From Candidatus Enterococcus huntleyi (GTDB taxonomy: Bacteria; Bacillota; Bacilli; Lactobacillales; Enterococcaceae), in NCBI RefSeq assembly GCF_009933175.1, contig NZ_MAEJ01000018.1:1-57482 (forward strand): a DNA stretch of 57,482 nt, read 5' to 3'. A program made the position numbers and the translations under genes. Under the pieces are notes generated by a model. That model did not search any database, had not been told where the DNA came from, and saw nothing but the letters and a program-made list of their open reading frames with translations. How positions within the stretch are numbered: the first letter of the stretch is position 1; the number at the start of each line of letters is the position of its first letter. Shown here piece after piece: positions 49,156 through 56,830 of the stretch.

Positions 49156-49205
49156 GGTAGTCAAAATTTAACTACCTCCACCCTTTTGGGTAGTCAAAAT
49201 TTAAC
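49156..49205 (+). repeat. Two exact 17-bp direct repeats, operator-like
   Basis: GGTAGTCAAAATTTAAC occurs at 49156-49172 and 49189-49205, 33 bp apart (about three helical turns). The first copy also forms an inverted repeat GGTAGT/ACTACC (49156-49161, 49171-49176). They lie 43-92 bp upstream of the EEP gene. Their core GGTAGTCAA also occurs at the RHH promoter. This is a likely binding array for the RHH protein. Confidence 0.75.
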
Positions 49206-49247
49206 GGAATTTCTTGGGATAAAAATAAAAAATGAGGAGAAAATATA

Positions 49248-50072
49248 ATGAAAATATTATCGTGGAACATCAATTGCCGATCATCAGTGAGAAGGAAAAT
49301 ACCTGATTTAGTCATTGAATCAATTGCTGCAAAAAATCCTGATGTTTTTTGCCTTAATGAATTTGTGAAGGGAGTAAACTATCGGGAATTCATTGATAGG
49401 TTAAGCAAATTGGGATATGAAGCCTTTGTAGATCCTCGAACAACTGGATGCTCAGGAAATGAAATTCTGATAGCTGTAAAAAGGGAACATGCGGTAATGA
49501 CTGAAAGTTTTGTAATTAATAATGATCACAAAAACCCTAATTTTCTGCACGTAGCAATAACTAGAAAAAATGAGGAAAAAATTAATTTAATCGGTGTCAG
49601 AATTAAAATTTTGTCCCCTGAGAAAAATTTATCAAAGGATGAAAAAGAGAAATTTCAAATTAAAGAAGCTAAAGAGCGTATGTGCCAATTGAATAATTTA
49701 GTGAGTTATTTAGAAAAATTAGAGGGACAACAAATTTACGCGATTGGTGACTGGAACAATTATTATTATGATGATAATTCTAAAATTGATACTTGGAAGT
49801 CAGACGATACATACTTACAAAATTATTACAGCTATCCTTTATTAGTCAGTAAAATGGCAACCCTCGGCCTTACAAATTATACTCCGCAAGGATATTCTTG
49901 GCTAAATAAAAGTGTAAGATCTAAAAAAAAATATATAAGGAATGATCATGTCTTTTCCAATGCTAATGTATCTGATCTTAACTACTGTTGGGCGTTTACA
50001 AATTCTATTAATTATATACCTGATGAGGTTGGCTACCCGGACCATGCTATGTTGCTCTTTACAGCACACTAA
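49248..50072 (+). CDS. Endonuclease/exonuclease/phosphatase (EEP) family protein
   Basis: 274 residues with every core motif of the Mg-dependent EEP fold: SWNIN (N7), LNEF (Glu38), IGVRI (about 115-119), GDWN (Asp168, Asn170), NDHVFSN (Asp233, His234) and PDHAML (Asp265, His266). The family covers DNases, RNases and inositol/lipid phosphatases; the substrate here is unknown. There is no signal peptide, so it is cytosolic. GAGGAG precedes the ATG. It is the first phosphatase-fold gene of the island, just after the direct repeats. Confidence 0.85.
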   Translation: MKILSWNINCRSSVRRKIPDLVIESIAAKNPDVFCLNEFVKGVNYREFIDRLSKLGYEAFVDPRTTGCSGNEILIAVKREHAVMTESFVINNDHKNPNFLHVAITRKNEEKINLIGVRIKILSPEKNLSKDEKEKFQIKEAKERMCQLNNLVSYLEKLEGQQIYAIGDWNNYYYDDNSKIDTWKSDDTYLQNYYSYPLLVSKMATLGLTNYTPQGYSWLNKSVRSKKKYIRNDHVFSNANVSDLNYCWAFTNSINYIPDEVGYPDHAMLLFTAH

Positions 50073-50417
50073 ACTGCTAAAAACTTTGAAAATATTATTG
50101 GTGAAGAGACGATTACACAATAACTAAGGAAGAAACAGAAAATCAAAGTATATTGAGATTTGAAAACTAAAATTGGGGGATATAGAGTAAAAATTAAATG
50201 AATCAAAACGGTTCATGATTGACATATAGGACTTCTACACTATCCAAAAGATAGATTTTATTCTCACATACTCTATTTGTTAGGATCTAAGAATAGCCTG
50301 TCTATGAACATATAAAAATAGGGGCAAAAAAACTAGCTAATATTATGGACAAAAGAAAATACGCTTAAAACTTAATACTAATCAATACACTAAAAGAAAA
50401 TAAAGGAGTGTTGTTCA
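50073..50417. other. Intergenic region between the EEP and CX5R phosphatase genes
   Basis: 345 bp, AT-rich, with no supported gene. A consensus -35 TTGACA at 50219-50224 with TATCCA 16 bp later is a weak promoter candidate. No terminator is evident after the EEP gene. Confidence 0.4.
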
Positions 50418-50900
50418 TTGAATAAGGTTACTATTATATCACGTAAGAAATTTGGCGAATGGATCCCACCAGTTGAAAAAAAAGATGTAGTAGCAATCAG
50501 AATAGGTGATCAAGTTCCAGTTAAAGATACTGCCACAAAACGCTATTTAGATACCTTATCATTAGCTTTTTATGATGACTGGGATTTTGCAGATAAAATT
50601 GATCGTAATACACCGGTCGGGAGTAACCGATTTACAGAAAAAGATAAAACAACTGTAGACAGTTTTATTGATAAATATGCTGATAAATACTTCGTTTTAC
50701 ATTGTGAACAAGGCATTAGTCGCAGCCCAGCTATCGGGTACTATATATTGAAAAAACTTGGCTTTATTGAGGAACTCAATAACAAGAAAAAAAGTGGACT
50801 TTTTCTGCCTAATATCGAGGTATATGGGGTTCTGATTGGTAAGCCCTATACTGAAAGTACGGCTACTGAATTAAGAACTGAAATAAAATCCCTAGAGTGA
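50418..50900 (+). CDS. Dual-specificity/tyrosine phosphatase-like protein (CX5R)
   Basis: 160 residues. The P-loop VLHCEQGISRSPA carries Cys96-x5-Arg102 after His95, the cysteine-phosphatase signature, followed by Ser-Pro as in dual-specificity phosphatases. An acidic loop (FYDDWD, 51-56) about 40 residues earlier could give the general acid. It is smaller than most eukaryotic enzymes but of phage/plasmid size. TTG start with AAAGGAG upstream. It is 16 bp from the next phosphatase gene, so the two are cotranscribed. The target may be protein, nucleotide or RNA ends. Confidence 0.82.
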   Translation: MNKVTIISRKKFGEWIPPVEKKDVVAIRIGDQVPVKDTATKRYLDTLSLAFYDDWDFADKIDRNTPVGSNRFTEKDKTTVDSFIDKYADKYFVLHCEQGISRSPAIGYYILKKLGFIEELNNKKKSGLFLPNIEVYGVLIGKPYTESTATELRTEIKSLE

Positions 50901-50916
50901 CGAGAAGGAGAACACA

Positions 50917-51747
50917 ATGACCAAAGTGCTGTTAGTTGGTGATTTACATCTAAAATCAAAAGTAATATTACCCATTGTTGAGGAGACAATAGAACAATAT
51001 GAAGTAGAACAGGTAGTCATGCTTGGAGATTATTTGGATGATTGGAACTGTTCACAGGACTCCCAACTATATTGGGAGGAATTGACGTTTCTAGTTAGAT
51101 GGAAAAATAAAATAGAAAGATCTGGAGTGAAAGTAGTGACTTTGTTGGGGAATCATGATGCCCCATATTTAACTGGTGAGCTAAGAAACTATTCCTTAAA
51201 TAAAGCTTTTGATATAGATTCTAAGAAGCTAAGTATAGATGATGTTATTTCCGACAAGTTAATGGAATTAGGTGTACAAATAGCATATCAGCTGGATGAT
51301 TTCTTAGTGTCGCATGCTGGCTACCACCAAGGACAGCCGCTTGAAAAATGGCATCTAAGAAAGCTAACATTAAGTGATCTTGATCTTCGAAATGTTAAAG
51401 AGTTAGAAAATAGAATCAGTACATATCGGGGGGGATACAGTTTAAATCCGAGTCCTCTTTGGACAGATTTTTATGAGCTGATTGAGTTCTGCAACCCTAA
51501 ATACCCTAAACAAATTGTCGGGCATACCCCACAAAAACACATTGTATTAAAAACTAATTCCCAAATACCATATCAATTAATTGATATAGACACCTTTAGT
51601 TTATCAACTAAAGCAACTTACCCTTATTACGAATTTAAAGGGAATGGTGATTTACTTTTTTATCATGATGGTGAACTAAGTATAATAAATACTCGCTGGA
51701 GGAATAAAGAAACCTTAGAGAAAGTCCACTTTCAGCGTGGAAGATAG
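50917..51747 (+). CDS. Metallophosphatase 1 (calcineurin-like)
   Basis: 276 residues. The dinuclear metal ligands are all present: GDLH (Asp9, His11), GDYLDD (Asp38), LGNHD (Asn79, His80), SHAGY (His133) and VGHTPQ (His203). The spacing is like PPP-type enzymes but the usual DRG is DDW. A C-terminal beta-like tail (about 220-276) may take the place of the winged helix present in the next gene. It is clearly a paralogue of that next gene in tandem. AAGGAG start. Confidence 0.88.
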   Translation: MTKVLLVGDLHLKSKVILPIVEETIEQYEVEQVVMLGDYLDDWNCSQDSQLYWEELTFLVRWKNKIERSGVKVVTLLGNHDAPYLTGELRNYSLNKAFDIDSKKLSIDDVISDKLMELGVQIAYQLDDFLVSHAGYHQGQPLEKWHLRKLTLSDLDLRNVKELENRISTYRGGYSLNPSPLWTDFYELIEFCNPKYPKQIVGHTPQKHIVLKTNSQIPYQLIDIDTFSLSTKATYPYYEFKGNGDLLFYHDGELSIINTRWRNKETLEKVHFQRGR

Positions 51748-51757
51748 GAGGAAAAGT

Positions 51758-52831
51758 ATGAAGACTCTTTTAGTAGGTGACATCCATCTTAAGGCTCAAA
51801 TAATACTCCCGATGGTAGAACAAAAAATCCGCCACCTTTCTTGTTATCGTGTCATTCTGTTAGGGGACTATATGGATGCATACAATCAGAATAGAAATAT
51901 CTCTTTATACATGGATGAATTAGACTATATACTGATGTGGCAGTCTAAGATGCAGGTATTAGGGGTAGAGGTGATAACATTAATGGGGAACCACGATGCA
52001 CCATACTTAATTAATCAACCTAAAATGTTTTCTATACGTGATGCAGATGGATTTATAAGGGTCAAGAAAAAGTTACTGAAATTAAAATTACAAATAGCTT
52101 TTTTGCTAGATGAGTATGTAGTAAGTCACGCTGGCTATACTCAAGACTATGATTTAGAAGACTGGCACCTAACGATATTAAATGAAAATACTTTAGAAAA
52201 AGTTGATTGGCTAGATAAGCATGTTGGAGCTTCACGAGGGGGAGAATACTTATCAGGAAGTCCCTTGTGGGCTGATTTCGAGCAAGAATTATGTATGTTC
52301 CCTAATCCAAACTATCCTAAACAAATTGTTGGCCATACACCTCAAAGACAGATCCACATCATGGAAAAATCTAATTTTTCAATTGCCGGAATAGATACTT
52401 TCCAAGTAACGCCTATAAAGACAGCCCCTTATTATGAATTATTTGGAAATGGAGAAATTTTACTGTATGAAAATGATACTTTATGTCCTGTAGATCTTGA
52501 TTGGGAAAATGAGAGTGTCATAAAAAAGATTGACTCGAATTTTTATCGGAGTGGACGAATTGCTGTCGTGGGAGGTATAATATTTGATTTTGAGAAATGG
52601 TCAGTTACAGTTAATAAAAAAGAATTTTTACTTACTAATGAAGAATTTGATATTTTTGTTTATTTATTTGAAAGAGAAGGAAAAGAAGTCCTCGAAAAGG
52701 ATTTGGAAACAGAAATATTATATAAATATGAAAAAATTGATTCTGTGAACGACGTGATTTTTAGGCTGAATTCTAAGATTCAGTCAGTGGTTATATCTCC
52801 CGGTAATAAGTTTACTTTCAGGCTTAAGTGA
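51758..52831 (+). CDS. Metallophosphatase 2 fused to an OmpR/PhoB-like winged helix
   Basis: 357 residues from ATG 51758 (AGGAGGAAAAG upstream; a GTG seven codons earlier is in the previous gene). The phosphatase part is 1 to about 250 with Asp8, His10, Asp37, Asn78, His79, His124 and His193 in place. Residues about 271-357 read as a Trans_reg_C winged helix: FDFEKWSVTVNKKEFLLTNE, then EFDIFVYLFEREGKEVLEKD, a recognition helix near 327-343 and a closing beta hairpin GNKFTFRLK. No receiver domain is present. It would join phosphatase activity to DNA binding (inference). Confidence 0.82.
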   Translation: MKTLLVGDIHLKAQIILPMVEQKIRHLSCYRVILLGDYMDAYNQNRNISLYMDELDYILMWQSKMQVLGVEVITLMGNHDAPYLINQPKMFSIRDADGFIRVKKKLLKLKLQIAFLLDEYVVSHAGYTQDYDLEDWHLTILNENTLEKVDWLDKHVGASRGGEYLSGSPLWADFEQELCMFPNPNYPKQIVGHTPQRQIHIMEKSNFSIAGIDTFQVTPIKTAPYYELFGNGEILLYENDTLCPVDLDWENESVIKKIDSNFYRSGRIAVVGGIIFDFEKWSVTVNKKEFLLTNEEFDIFVYLFEREGKEVLEKDLETEILYKYEKIDSVNDVIFRLNSKIQSVVISPGNKFTFRLK

Positions 52832-53175
52832 TGGGAAGTCTAACTACTCTTTTGCAATACATTAAAGGAAATGCATCGTAATAGACTATGCAAGTCTGTT
52901 AATTAATGAATTACAGTTACGCCTTTAGCAGTTCAAAAGAGATACGAAACTCAGATAGTTAAATAATGCTAGGAACTTACAGTTGTATTTCCTCAACGAT
53001 AGACAGTAAGGCTGCTGATCTATTGTTGAGGAAAACCGCCATTAAGAAATCAATTCGAATATCTGAAGAGTAGTTTAATCGTTAATTGAGGTTCAAACCT
53101 GATGAGGTTTATAATGCTAATAGTGATGAAATAGTCGGTAACAGAAATTACAAGAAAGTGAGATGAATTTCCTAA
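52832..53175. other. Intergenic region with a strong hairpin
   Basis: 344 bp without a supported gene. It contains the 16-bp hairpin at 52988-53034 listed separately. No promoter or terminator U-run is recognised. Confidence 0.5.
52988..53034. repeat. 16-bp hairpin without U-run
   Basis: TTTCCTCAACGATAGA (52988-53003) pairs with TCTATTGTTGAGGAAA (53019-53034) with one wobble around a 15-nt loop. On neither strand does a T-run follow, so it is not an ordinary terminator. It may be an RNA processing or stability element, a protein-binding palindrome, or a mobile-element trace. Confidence 0.6.
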
Positions 53176-53568
53176 ATGAATAAACGACAACGGAAAAAAT
53201 GTGCAAAAAATATGCAGTTGCTCGAAGTACGTACATTTGTCACAAATGAAGAATCTTTTAGAAAAGTAAATCAAGCAATAAATCCTATACTTAGAAATAT
53301 TGGTATTACGGATATCAAAGAATCAATTTGGCAAGATGTTGACCCTATTTTAGGGGTGGTGCTTTTTGGTCAATTTGTTGGAATTAAGCTCGGATATGAA
53401 CTTGATGAGATTGCCTATACAGAGTTGAATTCATTAGCTTTAAAATCTGCTCATGCAATCTACGATGCTTTAGATGGTCAAGAAGATATTTCTATTGATT
53501 TAAGCTTCACAAATCCTTCGAGCTATCGTACGACAACTAAAAACTTCAAATATATTCCTGAAACTTAA
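53176..53568 (+). CDS. Hypothetical protein, 130 aa
   Basis: It begins MNKRQRKKCAKNMQLLEVRT, a very basic start seen in many phage and mobile-element proteins of Lactobacillales. It continues as a soluble acidic alpha/beta domain (DPILGVVLFGQFVGIKLGYELDEIAY) and ends DISIDLSFTNPSSYRTTTKN plus nine residues. The ribosome site is weak (GTGAGATG). No family is recognised. Confidence 0.6.
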   Translation: MNKRQRKKCAKNMQLLEVRTFVTNEESFRKVNQAINPILRNIGITDIKESIWQDVDPILGVVLFGQFVGIKLGYELDEIAYTELNSLALKSAHAIYDALDGQEDISIDLSFTNPSSYRTTTKNFKYIPET

Positions 53569-53591
53569 TCAGATGAGGTTGTTGAGGTCTA

Positions 53592-53681
53592 TTGATTGAT
53601 GATGCTATGTTTATTGCTATTCAAGAATTTGGTAGTCACTCAATGACAAATGATATTGATGACCCGGGAAATTTTTATTGA
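53592..53681 (+). pseudogene. Possible decayed coding fragment
   Basis: A 29-codon open stretch (with AMFIAIQEFGSHSMTNDIDD, then PGNFY and a stop) has protein-like composition but no ribosome site or full-length frame. Its DDPGNFY end resembles ADDPENFSY in the 132-aa protein encoded at 54621. It may be a remnant of a related gene. Confidence 0.25.
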
Positions 53682-53807
53682 TGTAATTGCACAAGAACCA
53701 ATATGAAGAGAGAGTATCTTTTCTCGAAAGATAACAGAAAAAGTTTTGTTCTATAGAACTTTAACAACTAAAATTAGGGAGCATAAAAAATTATTGGAGT
53801 GTGTGAA

Positions 53808-54113
53808 ATGGATAATATTGTTAACGATGATAAAGAAGGCGAATATGTATTTGTTACAGACTCTGGCAGTATATATACTTTGATAATTAACCATAATAAA
53901 GAGAAATGGCTAGAGAGGAATAATGGAGATGGATCATTATCTCTCAGAAGAGATAATGAAAGAATCTTTATCCAATCAATTGTCCGTTTAGAGGTTGGAA
54001 AGTCAGCAGTATTTCTACTGGAACCTTTGGGATTAGGAAATGTAACAACACGTGTCACTACGGAAGTTATAGATATTACAATGAAAGAAAATTTCTTTGA
54101 TATCGGTGATTAA
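53808..54113 (+). CDS. Hypothetical protein, 101 aa
   Basis: The start is taken at ATG 53808 with TTGGAG about 8 nt upstream (the frame opens at GTG 53799). The protein is soluble and beta-rich (EYVFVTDSGSIYTLIINHNK; SIVRLEVGKSAVFLLEPLG; RVTTEVIDITMKENFFDIGD), like a small beta barrel. No family is recognised. It lies isolated among decayed sequence. Confidence 0.6.
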   Translation: MDNIVNDDKEGEYVFVTDSGSIYTLIINHNKEKWLERNNGDGSLSLRRDNERIFIQSIVRLEVGKSAVFLLEPLGLGNVTTRVTTEVIDITMKENFFDIGD

Positions 54114-54620
54114 GTCGTCGAAGGAATAAGTAAATAAAAACCTGATGTAGAATTTTTTGACTTAACAAGAGTTTGAAAATAAACTATTCAGACATTTGAT
54201 ATTAGTACCTTTTATGAATTTTATTGGAAAGATAATATTGATTTTAAAAATAAGTAAACAAAATTTTGGCATAACTCAGACTGTACTACCGGGAAATTTT
54301 GGTAAAGAAAGATAGCAAATCATTGGAAAATTTAATTTTTCTTTTTTTATAGGAGAGCTTCCAAGGAAATCTGCAATTGATAGAGATAGGGCATATTAGT
54401 TAAACAGCAGAATTAATAGAAAATCGCCTAACCAGCCCTTAACTTATTAGAATAGCAGTCAGGCTTATAAAACTATTCAGAATAGCTTAATATAAGATAA
54501 TTCTCATAGTCGGTCTGTATCAATTTTAAATTGAGCGTTTTAAAAACAAAGCGCCGAAAGAAGCATTAGAGAGATCGTATACTAAAATGGGTTAACAACA
54601 TTTAAAATAGGAGGTATAAA
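54114..54620. other. About 500 bp of apparently decayed sequence
   Basis: No intact gene. A protein-like open fragment (54187-54258) ends in FYEFYWKDNIDFKNK and a stop. CCGGGAAATTTT at about 54288 repeats the same 12 bases found at 53665. Frames are broken throughout, as expected of gene remnants. The next gene has its own AGGAGG site. Confidence 0.4.
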
Positions 54621-55019
54621 TTGGATTTTTTACGAAGAGTTATTAAAAATTATTTAAATCGTATTCCATTTAAAAAGATAGAACGGAAATATACTGGACA
54701 AAAAACGCCAATTTATATAGAGCTTTATGATGTGTGGGTCGTTGATACAGATTGGGGAGTAGAATGTGGAGATATTAATTACATTATGAGTGAATTTACT
54801 AGAAGTGGTGTTTATTATCAATTTACTACAAAACGGAATCCGCGTGTTGAAGATGCTGACCATGAACATAATTTTAATGACGTACTTTACGCTGTAGCGG
54901 ATGATCCAGAAAATTTCTCCTACAAACCATTTGAGAAAGAGTATTCAACACAAGAAATCATGTACATTGAAGCTATTTTAGCGAAATATCGGGAAATTAG
55001 CTTAAAAAAGAGGGGATAA
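54621..55019 (+). CDS. Hypothetical protein, 132 aa, coupled to phosphatase 3
   Basis: TTG start 6 nt after AGGAGG. It has a basic N-terminal helix (MDFLRRVIKNYLNRIPFKKI), an acidic beta-rich middle (YIELYDVWVVDTDWGVECGD) and a helical C terminus ending LKKRG. No family is recognised. The stop codon is one base before the ATG of the phosphatase gene, so the two proteins are made together and may interact. Confidence 0.65.
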   Translation: MDFLRRVIKNYLNRIPFKKIERKYTGQKTPIYIELYDVWVVDTDWGVECGDINYIMSEFTRSGVYYQFTTKRNPRVEDADHEHNFNDVLYAVADDPENFSYKPFEKEYSTQEIMYIEAILAKYREISLKKRG

Positions 55020-55020
55020 C

Positions 55021-55827
55021 ATGCCAATGATATATGCAATGAGTGATATTCATGGGTGTCATGAAGCTATGCTTAAATCTCTTGATATGATTTATCTAGA
55101 ACCCCTTGATCATTTGGTTTTTGTTGGAGATTATGTAGATGGTGGGGATAAGTCTTTTCAAGTTTTAACCACAATTATGAACTTTGAAAAAGAATTTCCC
55201 CAACAAGTAACTGTACTCTGGGGAAACCATGATGAATGGTTAAGTAATTGGTTGTTTTCTGAAGACCAAGGAATAAATTCATACGCTTGTTCGGTAGGCT
55301 TTAAAACAGTAAGCAGTTTTTTTTCTGAAGCTGAAATAGAAGAGATTATAGCATCAATTTCTCAGTTTCTTAGAATTCAAGATAGATTAGTAGCACTGAA
55401 TGACTTGTTCCGCAAAAGGATAGTTCAAGATACTAGATTTACAGAATTACTTGAATGGATAAAGAATAAATCTAATGCACAGAGATATTTTGAAACTGAA
55501 AACCAAATTTTTGTACATGCAGGGATTGATGAAGAGCTTGGAGAATATTGGAAGGTAGGAACCGCAGATTACCTTTTCACAAGAAAATTTCCGGCAACAA
55601 CAGGATCATTTTATAAAGACATAATAAGTGGACATATATATTCTGATACGGTAGCAAGAGATAAGAGTTATCTAGGTTCGGTGTATTGGGATGGATATAA
55701 TCACTTTTTTATTGATGGAAATACAATCAAGAGTGGTATTGTACCTATATTAAAATACGATATTGAAACTTATAATTACAGTTCCTTTAATATTTCAAGG
55801 GATACGTGGGAAGAATGTATAAGATAG
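55021..55827 (+). CDS. Metallophosphatase 3 (PPP/ApaH-like)
   Basis: 268 residues. Motifs: SDIHG (Asp9, His11), GDYVDGG (Asp37), WGNHDEW (Asn69, His70), HAGID (His166) and SGHIYS (His205). All metal ligands are kept. The PPP-typical Arg of GDxVDRG is Gly here, and GHTP is replaced by GHIY, so it may have altered specificity. A helical insert lies at about 88-160. Ribosome site GAGGGGATAAC. Confidence 0.85.
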   Translation: MPMIYAMSDIHGCHEAMLKSLDMIYLEPLDHLVFVGDYVDGGDKSFQVLTTIMNFEKEFPQQVTVLWGNHDEWLSNWLFSEDQGINSYACSVGFKTVSSFFSEAEIEEIIASISQFLRIQDRLVALNDLFRKRIVQDTRFTELLEWIKNKSNAQRYFETENQIFVHAGIDEELGEYWKVGTADYLFTRKFPATTGSFYKDIISGHIYSDTVARDKSYLGSVYWDGYNHFFIDGNTIKSGIVPILKYDIETYNYSSFNISRDTWEECIR

Positions 55828-56089
55828 ATTAGGTAACTTCTCTTTGTTTACCAGCATTGGACTATATAAAAAATCAAATTTTAGTTATCAAAGAATTTTT
55901 ATTAAAGCTTATAACACCATCTGCAATCGTAACATCAGTTGAAATACGTGTCTCTTCCTTGAAATATTTAGAAACTAAATTTGAAGGCTTGGAGATTTCA
56001 ATTAAATACCAAATACGATTTTATTCAATTTGATAGATTTCTATAGATAAATATATACTTAGCCACTAAAATTGTTAAGGGATGAATAC
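55828..56089. other. Intergenic region with a leftward open fragment
   Basis: About 260 bp. On the minus strand, codons between about 56024 and 55875 stay open for roughly 50 residues with protein-like composition (YFKEETRISTDVTIADGVIS within it), but there is no start codon with a ribosome site. It is probably a gene remnant. No function is assigned. Confidence 0.3.
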
Positions 56090-56830
56090 ATGGCAACCTT
56101 TATTATTTCTGATGTTCATGGAGAATATCAAAAATTACTCGAAATATTAGATAAAATTCATTTCAATGATGCTGATACATTGTATCTACTTGGTGATATG
56201 ATAGATAGAGGCAAACAATCGTTGAAAATTTTACAGTTTGCAATGAAGCATTCTAATGTAATTACTATTATGGGAAATCATGAATATATGGCAATAGGTC
56301 CACTTACTTGGTTATATTACAATGATCTTCAAAATTTTGAAGATATGAATGTTGACATAAAAGAACAATTTATTGAATGGTTAAATGTAGGGGGAAAGTC
56401 AACCATAGATGAATACCAATTATTAGCAAAAAATGAGCAAAATGAAATTTTAATTTATTTGAATGAACTTCTACAATACAAAGAATTAGAGATTAACGGA
56501 AATAATTTTGTTTTAGTTCACGCAGGGATAGATAATTTTTCTCCGGTAAAAGAATTATCTGAATACAAGCTCGAAGAATTAATATTTAATAAACCTTTTT
56601 ACTATTTGAAATATTTTGAAAATAAATTTTTAGTTACATGACATACTCCTACAAGATACATCATAGAAGAGGAATTGAATCTTCCGAGTGGAATCGTGGA
56701 TAGAGGAAATCATAAGTATGACAAAATATTCAAAAAAAATAACCATATTGCAATTGACTGTGGATGTGGTTACGGTGGTACGCTCAGTGCAATTAGACTA
56801 GATGATTTGGAAGAATTCTATGTTCGATGA
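56090..56830 (+). pseudogene. Metallophosphatase 4 (PPP/ApaH-like), interrupted by TGA
   Basis: From ATG 56090 (AAGGGATG upstream) the frame holds SDVHGEY (Asp8, His10), GDMIDRG (Asp36, Arg40), MGNHEYM (Asn63, His64) and HAGID (His144), then stops at TGA 56639-56641 (codon 184). The same frame continues at once with HTPTRYIIEEELNLPSG, IAIDCGCGYGG and LSAIRLDDLEEFYVR to a TGA at 56828-56830. The full length would be 246 residues. The stop falls exactly where the Gly of LVTGHTPT is expected (GGA to TGA), so this is a single nonsense change or a sequencing error. Confidence 0.85.

Noticed and set aside
49110-49205. CRISPR array in the direct repeats before the EEP gene
   Set aside because: Only two full repeats 33 bp apart, with a 16-bp spacer, partial copies at a promoter and no cas genes; they read as operators.
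56639-56641. TGA as a selenocysteine or programmed readthrough codon
   Set aside because: The position is the Gly of GHTP in this family, not a redox residue, and no selenocysteine insertion structure or readthrough context is recognised; a nonsense change is simpler.
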